From: Acinetobacter calcoaceticus
GTDB lineage: Bacteria; Pseudomonadota; Gammaproteobacteria; Pseudomonadales; Moraxellaceae
Length of the DNA: 64,000 nucleotides
NCBI RefSeq assembly: GCF_900520355.1
Contig: NZ_LS999521.1
Coordinates: forward strand, 3,844,001 to 3,908,000
Reading direction: 5' to 3'
Below are positions 27,273-36,802 of the stretch, piece after piece. Position numbers and translations under genes: made by a program. The notes beneath the pieces were generated by a model that saw nothing but the letters and a program-made list of their open reading frames with translations, was not told the origin of the DNA and did no database searches. Numbering within the stretch: position 1 is the first letter of the stretch; each line of letters begins with the position of its first letter.

Positions 27273-29438
27273 TTACACTAAATAACCCATATATGGATCA
27301 GAAATTGAATCTTCTTGGGTTTCAATACGGCCAGCAAAGCGACGGCTAAAAGTAGTATCATCAGCTAATGTCACAGTGAAGTCGTACCAACCACCAAATT
27401 CAGACATATCCCAAACCAGTTCTTTTTCAGAATGATCTGTTTCTATGGTCCATGTCTTATTTGCAAGATAAGCATTTGCTTTGACTGTCAGCTTGACTGA
27501 CTTATTACCATCATGACGCACTTTTAAATACAAATTCGCGTCACATTCTTCCACACACACTCTAATTTCCGGCAATGCTTGAGTCTGGTTAGCTTGGCTT
27601 AAATTACCTTTAAAAGCACGATGGGAACCATTTGGACCGAGTACCCACAAATCGTACTGCCCATTTGTAGCATTCCACACATCATCAAGCTGTTTACCCG
27701 CTTCAACCATATAACGGCGTGGAATCGCTGTAAGATCTAATCGGTTATACACATGGAAAACCGCTGCCTGTTTACCTGTATTTGAAAACATCAGCTTTAC
27801 TGTCTTTTGTGCTGCATCAACTTTAGCACTGGTATGCAAAATATAAGGCAAAGCACGTGAAGGTCTAATGCCCATTTCCTGCTGTGCAAATTGTTGCTGG
27901 CTTGGAACCGGAACTTGTGGCAATAAAGCTTGAGCAACACGAATAGCATCGGCTTCTGCTTTTGTTTTCTTACCTACTAACTCATTTACAGGCAAAAGGT
28001 TCGGAGTTTTAAAATCAAAAGCTGTAGTTAAATCGCCACACACGGCACGGCGATATGGGCTGATATTCGGCTCTTGCACACCAAAACGTTTTTCTAAGAA
28101 CTGTAAAATAGAAGTATGGTCAAAGACTTGAGAGTTTACCCAGCCACCACGGCTCCACGGTGAAATCACATACATTGGAACGCGTACACCCGGTCCATAA
28201 ACACGTCCATCTGTTGCGGGTTGAGATTTTGCTGTAGCGACTGCTGGATGAGTAAAGTACTCATAAGACACTTGTTGATCACTTAAAGTCGTTTTCCCCT
28301 GAACTACACCTTTTTCATCTTTAGATGGTGCACTTGGTGAAGGAATATGGTCAAAGAAACCATCATTCTCATCAAAGTTCACTAATAAAACCGTCTGACT
28401 CCAAACTTGAGGGTTTTCAGTTAAAGCATTTAATACTTCCTGAATATACCAAGCACCCTGTACAGGACTAGATGGTCCTGGATGTTCACTGTAGGTCGCA
28501 GGAGCGACTAACCAACTGACTTGCGGTAATTTACCTTGAGCGATATCTGTTTTAAAAGTTCCTAAAAAACCACCATCCGGCATGGTATTGGCAATACCCT
28601 TATAAAGTGGCTGTGTTGCATCAATCTTTTCATCGTATGCAGGACAAACGAGAGCATCATTACTTACAGGTTGCCCTGACTGCTCATTAGCACGGCGGTA
28701 CTGTTTGAAACCTGCTAGAGGATTGTCGGTAAAGTTATCAGGCATATTTTGATAGATTTTCCAGCTAACACCAGCCTGTTGTAAGCGCTCAGGATAAGTC
28801 GTCCATTCATAACCCTCATTTGAAGGACCAATACCATCAAACTCATTTACGACACTGGCAACACCTGCACCTGTAGGACCATTGGTTCCAGTCCAGATAA
28901 ATTTACGGTTTGGATTGGTACCGGCATGCATCGCACAGTGGTAAGCATCACAAATCGTAAACGCGTTAGCTAATGCAAACTGATATTCCACTTCCTGCTT
29001 TTTGTAGTACCCCATCGATTGCGGCTTTTTATGCGCCACCCAATCGCTCATTCGCCCATTATCCCAAGCGGCTTGACCATCCGACCATGAATGAGGCGTA
29101 CCTGAAACGCGCTGTGCATTTCCTAAGCGGCTATCCAAATGGTAAGGCAATATTTTATTTTTCTTAGCATCATATTGTTCCCAAACCTTTCGGCCTTCGG
29201 TCATTGGAATGGTAAAGCGGTCTCCAAAACCACGCACCCCTTTTAGTGTTCCGAAATAATTATCGAAAGAACGGTTTTCCTGAGTCAGAATCACGATGTG
29301 TTTAACATCTTGAATAGTTCCACTTTCAACTTTGGCATCAATTGCCAGCGCTTTTTGGATACTCAGCGGAAAACTCGCTAAAGCAGCTGTTCCAAACATA
29401 GTTTTTGTAGAATTTAAAAGAAATTCGCGACGATTCAT
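27273..29438 (-). CDS. plc: Phosphocholine-specific phospholipase C, Tat-exported
   Basis: A 721-residue secreted phosphoesterase that hydrolyses phosphatidylcholine and possibly sphingomyelin. The N-terminus MNRREFLLNSTKTMFGTAAL is a twin-arginine signal (RREFL) with cleavage near A32. The catalytic domain (about 40-500) has ILTQENRSFDNYFGTLKGVRGF, NEFDGIGPSNEGYEWTTYPERL, LVNFDENDGFFDHI and the AGTNPNRKF block. Two C-terminal beta domains (about 530-620 and 630-705) match the DUF756 pair of PlcH/PlcN-type enzymes. It sits behind a small lipoprotein gene (21 bases) and faces away from nadC. Acinetobacter usually has two plc genes. Confidence 0.95.
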   Translation of the reverse strand: MNRREFLLNSTKTMFGTAALASFPLSIQKALAIDAKVESGTIQDVKHIVILTQENRSFDNYFGTLKGVRGFGDRFTIPMTEGRKVWEQYDAKKNKILPYHLDSRLGNAQRVSGTPHSWSDGQAAWDNGRMSDWVAHKKPQSMGYYKKQEVEYQFALANAFTICDAYHCAMHAGTNPNRKFIWTGTNGPTGAGVASVVNEFDGIGPSNEGYEWTTYPERLQQAGVSWKIYQNMPDNFTDNPLAGFKQYRRANEQSGQPVSNDALVCPAYDEKIDATQPLYKGIANTMPDGGFLGTFKTDIAQGKLPQVSWLVAPATYSEHPGPSSPVQGAWYIQEVLNALTENPQVWSQTVLLVNFDENDGFFDHIPSPSAPSKDEKGVVQGKTTLSDQQVSYEYFTHPAVATAKSQPATDGRVYGPGVRVPMYVISPWSRGGWVNSQVFDHTSILQFLEKRFGVQEPNISPYRRAVCGDLTTAFDFKTPNLLPVNELVGKKTKAEADAIRVAQALLPQVPVPSQQQFAQQEMGIRPSRALPYILHTSAKVDAAQKTVKLMFSNTGKQAAVFHVYNRLDLTAIPRRYMVEAGKQLDDVWNATNGQYDLWVLGPNGSHRAFKGNLSQANQTQALPEIRVCVEECDANLYLKVRHDGNKSVKLTVKANAYLANKTWTIETDHSEKELVWDMSEFGGWYDFTVTLADDTTFSRRFAGRIETQEDSISDPYMGYLV

Positions 29439-29459
29439 TAGTTCTATCCTAAGTTCTTA

Positions 29460-29594
29460 TTATGGTGCACAGTGCATTTTGCAATTACTGGTCGGCGGTG
29501 TTGATGGCGATGAATTGTCTGAGTCGTTATCATCGTTACAAGCACTGAGCATAAGTGCTAAAGAGGTAATTAGTAGAAGTGAAAGTTTTCGCAT
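29460..29594 (-). CDS. Small lipoprotein (44 residues) upstream of plc
   Basis: This short gene starts at ATG 29594 and ends 21 bases before the plc start on the same strand. The product has a classic lipoprotein signal (MRKLSLLLITSLALMLSAC, lipobox LSAC, C19) and a 25-residue mature part: acidic DDNDSDN, then Ser/Pro-rich, ending SNCKMHCAP with two further cysteines. I do not recognise a family. The acidic residue after C19 (N20-D21) may affect Lol sorting. The short distance suggests co-transcription with plc and a possible role in its export or surface retention, which is inference only. Confidence 0.72.
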   Translation of the reverse strand: MRKLSLLLITSLALMLSACNDDNDSDNSSPSTPPTSNCKMHCAP

Positions 29595-29684
29595 TGGTTT
29601 TTTCCAAACGGTTTAAATGCGAACTACTAATAAAGCCTAAAAGTGACAGGCAAGTGATGTTTTTATGTCGATTTGATGAAGGCA

Positions 29685-29714
29685 TAAAAAAACGCACCCG
29701 AAGATGCGTTTTTT
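29685..29714. terminator. Rho-independent terminator after rph
   Basis: The stem AAAAAACGCA/TGCGTTTTTT with an 8-base loop lies 14 bases past the rph stop on the minus strand, with T-runs in both orientations. Confidence 0.82.
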
Positions 29715-29727
29715 AGAAAGTTTAAAA

Positions 29728-30444
29728 TTACCAGCCTAAAGCTTCTTGTTGCTTTTTAACTAGCTCGGCAATTCCCTTTTCTGCCATTTCTAACATGTCA
29801 TTGCTTTGTGCACGAGTAAATGGTTTATCTTCAGCTGTACCTTGAATTTCAATAAATTCGCCAGTTTGTGTCATTACTACGTTTAAGTCAGTTTGACAGT
29901 TCGAATCTTCTTCATAACAAAGATCAAGTAATACTTCGTCTTGATACATACCCACAGAAATTGCAGCAACTAATCCTTTAAGCGGATCATGCTTAATTTT
30001 CTTTTGAGATAACAAAATATTCATAGCATCAACCAATGCTACAGCCGCACCAGTAATTGCTGCCGTACGTGTACCACCATCTGCCTGAATCACATCACAG
30101 TCGATGGTAATCGTGTTTTCGCCAAGCTTTTTCAAATCGACCATAGCACGTAAGCTACGACCAATCAGGCGCTGGATTTCCTGTGTCCGACCCGACTGTT
30201 TACCACGCGCTGCTTCACGGTCACAACGTGAGTGTGTTGAGCGCGGTAACATGCCATATTCAGCAGTGACCCAGCCCTGTCCTTTTCCTTTTAAAAACCG
30301 TGGAACCGAATTATCGATACTTGCAGTACAAAGGACTTTGGTGTGACCAAACTCAACCAGAACTGAACCTTCTGCGTAACGGGTATAGTTACGTGTGATT
30401 TTTACTTCACGTAACTGGTCTAATTCACGTTGGTCAATACGCAT
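29728..30444 (-). CDS. rph: Ribonuclease PH
   Basis: A 238-residue phosphorolytic exoribonuclease that trims tRNA 3' ends. It starts [33 protein letters not shown] and has [41 protein letters not shown] and the [20 protein letters not shown] catalytic block with conserved aspartates; the C-terminus [16 protein letters not shown] is intact, unlike the frameshifted K-12 allele. It stands alone with a terminator downstream. Promoter not identified. Confidence 0.97.
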   Translation of the reverse strand: MRIDQRELDQLREVKITRNYTRYAEGSVLVEFGHTKVLCTASIDNSVPRFLKGKGQGWVTAEYGMLPRSTHSRCDREAARGKQSGRTQEIQRLIGRSLRAMVDLKKLGENTITIDCDVIQADGGTRTAAITGAAVALVDAMNILLSQKKIKHDPLKGLVAAISVGMYQDEVLLDLCYEEDSNCQTDLNVVMTQTGEFIEIQGTAEDKPFTRAQSNDMLEMAEKGIAELVKKQQEALGW

Positions 30445-30562
30445 AATCCTTCCTAACTTCTCTTAAATACAAATCTGGGCATAGTATAGCAAAGGATTTT
30501 GACAGGTTGAGTTTATTCCCTACTTTCAAATGTAAGTCTGCACTTTTAATGACTCAAAAATA

Positions 30563-30590
30563 AAAATAGCCCCTTAAAAGGAGCTATTTG
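30563..30590. terminator. Probable terminator between rph region and desaturase gene
   Basis: AAATAGCCCC/AAGGAGCTATTT forms a stem with a bulge and small loop, after the desaturase gene on the minus strand. The T-run is short, so efficiency is uncertain. Confidence 0.5.
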
Positions 30591-30618
30591 GAATGTCTTA
30601 AATAATGATCTATTTTTA

Positions 30619-31782
30619 TTAAGCAGCTTTGCCAAACATGCCCTTCACCGCCTCAACAAAAGTCCGCTTGGTCGCCACCAAACGATCAACCATATTATCA
30701 GGCAAAGAGTGAACAGCCAGACGTTTATACACACTCACAATCTGAGATCCAAAGGGCGCGGTATTGTACTGTTGACCAAACTCTGCACAGACTTCACGTA
30801 CTTTAGGTGCCATCTCTTGATAGCGGTTGGCAGGTACATCAGGAAACAAGTGATGTTCAATTTGATGACTCAAGTTACCACTCAAGAAATGCATGATTTT
30901 ACCGCCAGTAAAGTTTGCTGAACCACGAATCTGACGCAAGTACCACTCTGCTTTGGTTTCATTATCAATATTGTCAGTGATAATTTCAGAGTCTTCTGTG
31001 AAATGACCACAATAAATCACGGTCGATGCCCAGTAGTTACGGATCAAGTTAGCAAAAAAGTTACCAGCCAATACTGGCAAGAACATTGGTCCTGCAATGA
31101 GTGGGAACAGCACATAATCTTTACCAAACTGACGTAGCATTTTTTTACGTAGATTTTTAGATTCTACATACACTTCTTTCCAAGTTTTGGTGCCATCAAA
31201 TAACACTTTTTCCATCTCTAGACGTTGCAAAGCTAATAGCCATTCAAAACCCGTTGACAATACAAAACCCATTGGCACGTTGAATAAAAAACGAGGTTCC
31301 CACTTTTGCTCACGGCTCATGCGCATCACACCATAACCGCTAATATCATGATCCATGCCAAACACATTGGTATAGGTATGATGCTTATAGTTATGGGTAT
31401 ATTTCCAGTCTTCACCCGTACACACCGTATCCCAGTCATAGGTTGCACCGTTAAGTGCCGGATCATTTAACCAGTCAAACTGACCATGCATCACATTATG
31501 ACCGAGTTCCATGTTTTCAACGATTTTAGATATGCCTAGCATAGCCGTACCCAACAACCATACTGGTGGAATCCAACCACCAAACATCAACATGCCACGT
31601 GATGCAATTTCGGTATAGCGTACAAAATTACGTACTTTGTAAATATATTTTGAATCTTCTTCCCCGAGATCTTTCATCACTTCAAGACGAATTTCTTCAA
31701 TACGTCTACCAAAAGCTTCTGTTTGCTCTGGGGTTAAATGTGCCGATTTCGATGCTGCTTTAAGTTCCGCTGCCATATTCAT
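30619..31782 (-). CDS. Acyl-CoA/fatty acid desaturase (DesB/DesA3-like, membrane di-iron)
   Basis: A 387-residue membrane desaturase that should introduce a cis double bond into saturated acyl chains using O2 and electrons from the adjacent reductase. The three histidine boxes are complete: HNVMH (H95, H99), HNYKHH (H130, H134, H135) and HQIEHH (H306, H310, H311). Hydrophobic segments flank the boxes (about 64-90 and 222-260). It is 33 bases downstream of the ferredoxin-reductase gene and forms an operon with it, as in Pseudomonas desCB, controlled by a TetR protein. Regiospecificity (probably delta-9) is inferred from that comparison. Confidence 0.92.
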   Translation of the reverse strand: MNMAAELKAASKSAHLTPEQTEAFGRRIEEIRLEVMKDLGEEDSKYIYKVRNFVRYTEIASRGMLMFGGWIPPVWLLGTAMLGISKIVENMELGHNVMHGQFDWLNDPALNGATYDWDTVCTGEDWKYTHNYKHHTYTNVFGMDHDISGYGVMRMSREQKWEPRFLFNVPMGFVLSTGFEWLLALQRLEMEKVLFDGTKTWKEVYVESKNLRKKMLRQFGKDYVLFPLIAGPMFLPVLAGNFFANLIRNYWASTVIYCGHFTEDSEIITDNIDNETKAEWYLRQIRGSANFTGGKIMHFLSGNLSHQIEHHLFPDVPANRYQEMAPKVREVCAEFGQQYNTAPFGSQIVSVYKRLAVHSLPDNMVDRLVATKRTFVEAVKGMFGKAA

Positions 31783-31815
31783 AAGGGTATCCTCAAATCT
31801 CTTTTATGTTTGTTT

Positions 31816-32841
31816 TTATAGATCAATCGTGACTGGGCTAAGGGCTTGGTTCACACATAACTTAATTGCACGATTGGGTTGATCGTCAATTTCACCTGTT
31901 AAGATATTCTGGGTGATACCACTGACCTTAGTACACGTACATTGGTTGCATACACCCATACGGCAACCATGCTGTGGACGTAAACCAGCTTGCTCTGCAC
32001 TGCTTAATAACGTTGTCGTGGCAAGAAAGTTTTGTTGCGAACGACGGAATATGATTGGTTGTGCTTCATTAGATTGTTCGATTTGAACAGGCATGAAAAA
32101 CTCTTGATGGAAGTTTTCCAACACATCATGTTGCTTATAAATATCTTGTGCCTGACGCATCATGCCGTGGTGTCCACACACGTACGTTGCAGTCTGCGCG
32201 TAATCAGGAACCAACTTTTGCAATAGGTCTTCAGTTAAATGCTGCTTTTGTGCAGTGGTATTAAAAAAATGATATTTAAGCTGTGGATACTGCTCTGCCA
32301 AAGCTTTTAATTCAGCATGGAAAACTTCAGCACGGTTGAAATAAATCACGTGAATCTGTTCAAGCTGCTGTTTCAACGCTTGCTGCAATAATGAATAAAT
32401 CGCAGTAATTCCACTGCCTGAAGCAATTAAAATAGCTGGCTGTTGACCTGAATGTAGTGTGAATTCACCTTGTGGCTGTGAAATTGTAACACTCTCACCA
32501 ACATGTAACAGCTGAGCTGCACTAGACACTAAGCCCTGTACTTTAATGCCTAAAGAGATCTCGCCTTCACTCGTCACTTCAATAATTGAATAACTACGCT
32601 GTTGGTAAACTCCATCTATAAGTAGAGTTAATAAAATACTTTGCCCAGCACGTACCTGTTCGAATTCGAAATTACGATTCGGTTTAAGCTTAATGAGCAC
32701 CATATCGGTATGAAGAGACTGAACTGCGGTAACTTTGGCAAGTACTCGTTTCCAAGCCCAAGTCACGTTAATTTTCTGCAAAACAAAATCAACGAAATCT
32801 TCTCGAACCCAATGTGGCTGATAATTAAGTGTTGCGTTCAT
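31816..32841 (-). CDS. Flavin/2Fe-2S oxidoreductase supplying the desaturase (DesC-like)
   Basis: A 341-residue electron-transfer protein: an FAD-binding domain (about 35-135) with QRSYSI, an NAD(P)-binding domain with ILIASGSGITAIYSLL (about 135-240), and a C-terminal plant-type ferredoxin domain whose cluster cysteines lie in CRMGVCNQCTC (C293, C298, C301) plus C329. This layout fits a reductase passing NAD(P)H electrons to the di-iron desaturase encoded next. It is the first gene of the pair, with the palindromic control region just upstream. Confidence 0.9.
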   Translation of the reverse strand: MNATLNYQPHWVREDFVDFVLQKINVTWAWKRVLAKVTAVQSLHTDMVLIKLKPNRNFEFEQVRAGQSILLTLLIDGVYQQRSYSIIEVTSEGEISLGIKVQGLVSSAAQLLHVGESVTISQPQGEFTLHSGQQPAILIASGSGITAIYSLLQQALKQQLEQIHVIYFNRAEVFHAELKALAEQYPQLKYHFFNTTAQKQHLTEDLLQKLVPDYAQTATYVCGHHGMMRQAQDIYKQHDVLENFHQEFFMPVQIEQSNEAQPIIFRRSQQNFLATTTLLSSAEQAGLRPQHGCRMGVCNQCTCTKVSGITQNILTGEIDDQPNRAIKLCVNQALSPVTIDL

Positions 32842-32873
32842 ACGTTCCTCTTTTGTATCTGGCTATTTATTTG

Positions 32874-32948
32874 AGTGAACACATGTTCGTATAGTGAACA
32901 TATGTACACTATATTTATAACTGTTCACTCAGTCAACACTTGTTCACT
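32874..32948. promoter_or_regulatory. Cluster of DesT/FabR-like palindromic operators
   Basis: Three related sites lie between the divergent desaturase operon and TetR gene: AGTGAACACATGTTCGTA (32874-32891), AGTGAACATATGTACACT (32893-32910) and AGTCAACACTTGTTCACT (32931-32948). The third read on the minus strand is AGTGAACAAGTGTTGACT, which closely resembles the DesT site I recall from Pseudomonas. The first two are adjacent, so repressor dimers could bind side by side. Binding is inferred from pattern and position. Confidence 0.75.
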
Positions 32949-33014
32949 ATTTTTTTTATGAAAGTTTGCTCTTTTTTGTTAGACTCTGGCTCACAGTTTA
33001 AATAGGCTCTTTTA

Positions 33015-33653
33015 ATGTCGATACGGGATGAACGAAAACAGCAAAGTCGTCAGGCACTTCTCGATGCAGCCTTGCATCTGAGCACGTCTGGGCGTTCGTT
33101 CAGTAGTATCAGTTTGCGTGAAGTTGCACGTGAAGTTGGTTTAGTACCGACAGCGTTCTATCGTCATTTTCAAGACATGGATGAACTTGGTAAAGAACTG
33201 GTTGATCAAGTCGCACTACACTTAAAAAGTGTTTTACATCAATTGGGCCAAAGTTATTTACAACATAAATCTACGAAAACTCAGACCAGCATTGAGCTAT
33301 TTGTTCAGGCGGTAAATCATAGCCCTAAGCAGTGGCAATTTATGATTTCCGAACGTTGGGGAGGTTCAGAAACAGTTCGTGCAGCAATTGCACGAGAAAT
33401 CGAATTTCTGATTGAAGATTTAACAACCGATCTTACGAAACTCGAAAATTTCAAACATATTCAACAGCCTAAAGACTTAAATGTCTTATCTACAATTTTG
33501 ACCAACATGTCATTTACATGGGCAATGACGTGGCTCAATCTATCTAAACAATATCAAGACGAGCAGCTCAAACAGCAACAAACCGCCTTTATCGAAAATG
33601 CCTCTACACAAGTTCGCTTACTCTTTAGAGGGATTGCAAACTGGGAACGGTAG
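33015..33653 (+). CDS. TetR-family regulator, DesT/FabR-like, of the desaturase operon
   Basis: A 212-residue TetR protein. The N-terminal helix-turn-helix spans about residues 31-52 (SISLREVAREVGLVPTAFYRHF), with TAFYRHF strongly like FabR/DesT. The C-terminal domain is helical and would sense acyl-CoA ligands if the comparison holds. It is divergent from the reductase-desaturase operon across 173 bases containing three palindromes, the usual layout for auto-regulated local repressors. Confidence 0.9.
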   Translation: MSIRDERKQQSRQALLDAALHLSTSGRSFSSISLREVAREVGLVPTAFYRHFQDMDELGKELVDQVALHLKSVLHQLGQSYLQHKSTKTQTSIELFVQAVNHSPKQWQFMISERWGGSETVRAAIAREIEFLIEDLTTDLTKLENFKHIQQPKDLNVLSTILTNMSFTWAMTWLNLSKQYQDEQLKQQQTAFIENASTQVRLLFRGIANWER

Positions 33654-33791
33654 AAGCGGCAAATGACAAAAAACAGGTTATGTGGTAATACGTAAAGAGA
33701 GAAAGAAAAAGGCTAAAAATTTCGAGAAAAGTCTTTTTCTTTTTTACAGGAAGTAAATTATTAGTTAGGCCAAACTGGTGTAGGAATACCT

Positions 33792-34433
33792 ATGAATCTT
33801 GATCGTCATACACAGTTTTTGATGCGCAAAGAAAAAATCCTAAGCGTGGCAGAAAAGTTGTTACTAGAAAACAATCAGGAAATTACTCTAGATGAGTTAG
33901 TGGCCGAGCTAGATATTGCTAAAGGCACCCTTTATAAGCATTTTAGAAGCAAAAATGAGCTTCTACTTGAGCTAATTATTCAAAATGAAAAGCAAATTTT
34001 AGAAATTTCTAAAAAATATAATACTGATTTCAAAGAATATGCTCCTCATTACATGCTTCATCATTTGCTCACACCTGGAAAAACAATTCTATTGCATCAA
34101 CTTGAAGAAAGTCTGACGATGACAGAGTCTAAGTTGAAGCATCTTTTCGAAGAACTTTATGAAATCCGCCAACAGCGTATTTTAGCTATTAAGGATATTA
34201 CTGAAAATTATTTAAAATCATTAAATTATGATATGTCGATTCGTGACTATTTGTCTTATATCTGGTCACTGACTTATGGCGCATCACTGCTTTTAAATTC
34301 TACTTACTATCAACGCTCGATTGGTTCTCGCCAAAAACTCATTAATCTATATATTAACCAAGCTTTATCCCTACCTACACAAACCGCTAATTTTGATGTT
34401 TTAAATTTTCAAATTGATGATGAAAACCAGTAA
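33792..34433 (+). CDS. TetR-family transcriptional regulator, target unknown
   Basis: A 213-residue TetR protein with helix-turn-helix at about 31-51 (ITLDELVAELDIAKGTLYKHF) and a helical ligand domain. It lies 138 bases after the desaturase regulator and converges on dsbA, sharing its terminator. No adjacent divergent gene gives a target, and no operator stands out upstream, so function is open. The HTH sequence differs clearly from the DesT-like one. Confidence 0.88.
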   Translation: MNLDRHTQFLMRKEKILSVAEKLLLENNQEITLDELVAELDIAKGTLYKHFRSKNELLLELIIQNEKQILEISKKYNTDFKEYAPHYMLHHLLTPGKTILLHQLEESLTMTESKLKHLFEELYEIRQQRILAIKDITENYLKSLNYDMSIRDYLSYIWSLTYGASLLLNSTYYQRSIGSRQKLINLYINQALSLPTQTANFDVLNFQIDDENQ

Positions 34434-34477
34434 AATTAATTGAAATATTTTGTGATAATTAACGATAAATTAAATAT

Positions 34478-34507
34478 AAAAATGGGCTTCAAATGAAGCC
34501 CATTTTT
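34478..34507. terminator. Bidirectional terminator between TetR gene and dsbA
   Basis: A perfect 13-bp stem AAAAATGGGCTTC/GAAGCCCATTTTT with a four-base loop between convergent genes; T-runs exist on both strands. Confidence 0.92.
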
Positions 34508-34526
34508 GAAGTAAAGCCTAAACAAC

Positions 34527-35144
34527 TTATTTGGCTTTACGTTCTTTCTCAATTAAATAATTAAGAACTTGAGTGACTTTACCATCTTCACCCTGCACAA
34601 CATATTTACCATTTACCACTACAGCAGGTACGCCTGTTAATTGGTACTGCTGAGCAAGTTTATTTGACTCGGCAACTTTTGCAGTCACAGCAAATGAGTT
34701 GTAAGTGCTATTAAATTTCTGTTCAGGCACGCCATAACGAGTGAAGAACTTCGCAGCAGAAGCCTGGTCAAAAATTTGCTGCCCGTTCACCATAATCGCA
34801 TGGAACAATGGTAAATGCGTGCGCTTACGTACACCTAGTGCCTCAGATGTATAATATGTACGCGCCCCTTGTTCCCACATTTTATTCATTGCAGCTGGTG
34901 TACGTACAAAACGTACATCTTTAGGAATCTGTTTTAACCACGTTTGCATATGCGGTTCAAGTTTAAAACAGTGTGGGCATCCATACCAAAAGAATTCTCG
35001 AACCTCAATTTTCCCCGGAACTTCCACTTTGCCTGGATTGGCAATCACGGTGTAGTCTTTACCAGCAACAAAATCTGCTGCCATTGCACTACCCGATACG
35101 GCCATAATTGCTGCTGTCAAACCACCCAAAACCAAATTTTTCAT
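34527..35144 (-). CDS. dsbA: Thiol:disulfide interchange protein DsbA
   Basis: A 205-residue periplasmic oxidase that puts disulfides into exported proteins. The signal peptide (MKNLVLGGLTAAIMAVSGSAMA) ends at about residue 22; the active site is FFWYGCPHC (C56, C59), and the cis-proline loop is in LTGVPAVVVNG. Length and the helical insertion are typical. It is monocistronic and divergent from ubiG with 180 bases between. Confidence 0.95.
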   Translation of the reverse strand: MKNLVLGGLTAAIMAVSGSAMAADFVAGKDYTVIANPGKVEVPGKIEVREFFWYGCPHCFKLEPHMQTWLKQIPKDVRFVRTPAAMNKMWEQGARTYYTSEALGVRKRTHLPLFHAIMVNGQQIFDQASAAKFFTRYGVPEQKFNSTYNSFAVTAKVAESNKLAQQYQLTGVPAVVVNGKYVVQGEDGKVTQVLNYLIEKERKAK

Positions 35145-35324
35145 TGTTACAGCTTTTCCTCTAAGTTGTTATGCATTAGCTTATGCCCTAAATATAAAAC
35201 AAATATGCTAAATTCGTTTTGCTTCTGTGAAGTTTTTTATTGGGTTTATCGCTTTTTTCCCAATAATCGCTACACTAACGGCGAACTACATCCAAAAAGA
35301 TAACTCAAGTTTAGAGGTAGCACC

Positions 35325-36038
35325 ATGTCGCAATTGAATGTTGATTTACAAGAAATCGCAAAATTTGAAGCACTTGCTGCCAAATGGTGGGATCAACATT
35401 CTGAATTTCGCCCACTTCATCAAATTAATCCACTACGTTTAAACTGGATCGATGAACGTGTAGGCGGTCTTGCTGGTAAAAAAGTACTTGATGTCGGCTG
35501 TGGCGGCGGTATTTTGGCTGAGAGCATGGCACGTCGTGGGGCAGATGTACTGGGCATTGATATGGGTGAAGCACCGCTCGCTGTAGGGCGTTTACATGCT
35601 CAACAAGACAATGTTGAAAATATTGAATATCGCCAAATTCCTGTAGAAGAATTAGCGCAAGAACAAGCTGGCCAATACGATGTGGTGACTTGCATGGAAA
35701 TGATGGAACACGTTCCAGATCCAGCGTCTATTGTAAGAGCGTGTCAGGCTTTGGTTAAACCGGGTGGACATGTGTTCTTTTCAACCATTAACCGTAACCC
35801 AAAATCTTATTTATTTGCCATTATTGGTGCAGAATACGTATTACGCATGTTGCCAAAAGGCACTCACGATTATCATAAATTTATTCGCCCTTCTGAAATG
35901 GCGCATGACATTCGTAATGCAGGCCTTACTTTAAAAGAAATGACTGGACTGCATTACAACCCACTTACCAAGCATTACTGGTTAGCGCCCAATGTCGACG
36001 TTAACTATATGGTTCATACAATTAATACAGGTGCATGA
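35325..36038 (+). CDS. ubiG: Ubiquinone biosynthesis O-methyltransferase UbiG
   Basis: A 237-residue SAM-dependent enzyme doing both O-methylations of ubiquinone synthesis. It starts with the UbiG-specific [30 protein letters not shown], then motif [21 protein letters not shown] and [12 protein letters not shown]. The preceding AGAGG is a good ribosome site. It overlaps the next gene by four bases, forming the ubiG-mupP-yciK cluster known from pseudomonads. Confidence 0.97.
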   Translation: MSQLNVDLQEIAKFEALAAKWWDQHSEFRPLHQINPLRLNWIDERVGGLAGKKVLDVGCGGGILAESMARRGADVLGIDMGEAPLAVGRLHAQQDNVENIEYRQIPVEELAQEQAGQYDVVTCMEMMEHVPDPASIVRACQALVKPGGHVFFSTINRNPKSYLFAIIGAEYVLRMLPKGTHDYHKFIRPSEMAHDIRNAGLTLKEMTGLHYNPLTKHYWLAPNVDVNYMVHTINTGA

Positions 36039-36736
36039 TGAAAGCTGTTTTGTTTGATTTAGACGGTACTCTTATCGATACAGCGGCTGACTTCATTCGT
36101 ATTATTCAGCAAATGTGCCGCGATGAAAAACGTCCTGTGGTGGAAGCAGATCTGATTCGTACTCAGGTTTCTGAAGGCGCACGTGCAATGGTTAAATTGG
36201 TCTATCCAGAGTTGGATGTGACCAATCCAATTTTCTTGGCGCATCGGCAAAACTTTTTAGACCTTTACGGTAATAATATTGTGGTTGATACAGAGCTGTT
36301 TGTAGGCATGTATCCTCTTTTAGAAGAGTTAGAAGCACAGCAAATCCCGTGGGGTATTGTGACCAATAAACCACGCGGTTTAAGTGAAGCTCTTTTAGAA
36401 AAGTTAAACCTGACTGAGCGCTGTGCAGTTTTGGTATGTCCTGAAGATGTCAGTAAAACTAAACCAGACCCAGAACCGATGTATTTGGCAGCTAAACAGT
36501 TAAATATTCCGGCAAATGAAATTATTTATGTGGGTGACCACCCGCGTGATATTGATGCTGGTCGAAATGCCAATATGTATACTATATTGGCTGCATATGG
36601 CTATTTACCAGTCGAATACCGTGATGATTTAGCAGCATGGCAAGCCGATTCGATTGTAAATACAGTGACAGAATTACACGATATGTTACGTCAAAAGCTG
36701 CCTGCTCTACAGGAAAATCAGCGTATGATAAGTTAA
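36035..36736 (+). CDS. mupP: N-acetylmuramic acid 6-phosphate phosphatase MupP (HAD family)
   Basis: A 233-residue HAD phosphatase: motif I FDLDGT (D8, D10), VTNKPRG as motif II, a lysine in KTKPDPEPM, and [15 protein letters not shown] as motif IV. It resembles Gph phosphoglycolate phosphatases, but its position between ubiG and yciK is that of MupP in Pseudomonas, which dephosphorylates MurNAc-6-P in the AmgK/MurU recycling route. The start overlaps the ubiG stop as ATGA; a second ATG follows directly. MupP is favoured by synteny, Gph being the alternative. Confidence 0.8.
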   Translation: MMKAVLFDLDGTLIDTAADFIRIIQQMCRDEKRPVVEADLIRTQVSEGARAMVKLVYPELDVTNPIFLAHRQNFLDLYGNNIVVDTELFVGMYPLLEELEAQQIPWGIVTNKPRGLSEALLEKLNLTERCAVLVCPEDVSKTKPDPEPMYLAAKQLNIPANEIIYVGDHPRDIDAGRNANMYTILAAYGYLPVEYRDDLAAWQADSIVNTVTELHDMLRQKLPALQENQRMIS

Positions 36737-36802
36737 CATAAGAGTTTTATAGCTTTTTAACAGTTCTTTGTTTTATCAATATAAAAAGAAGGAGGTTTAC
36801 CA

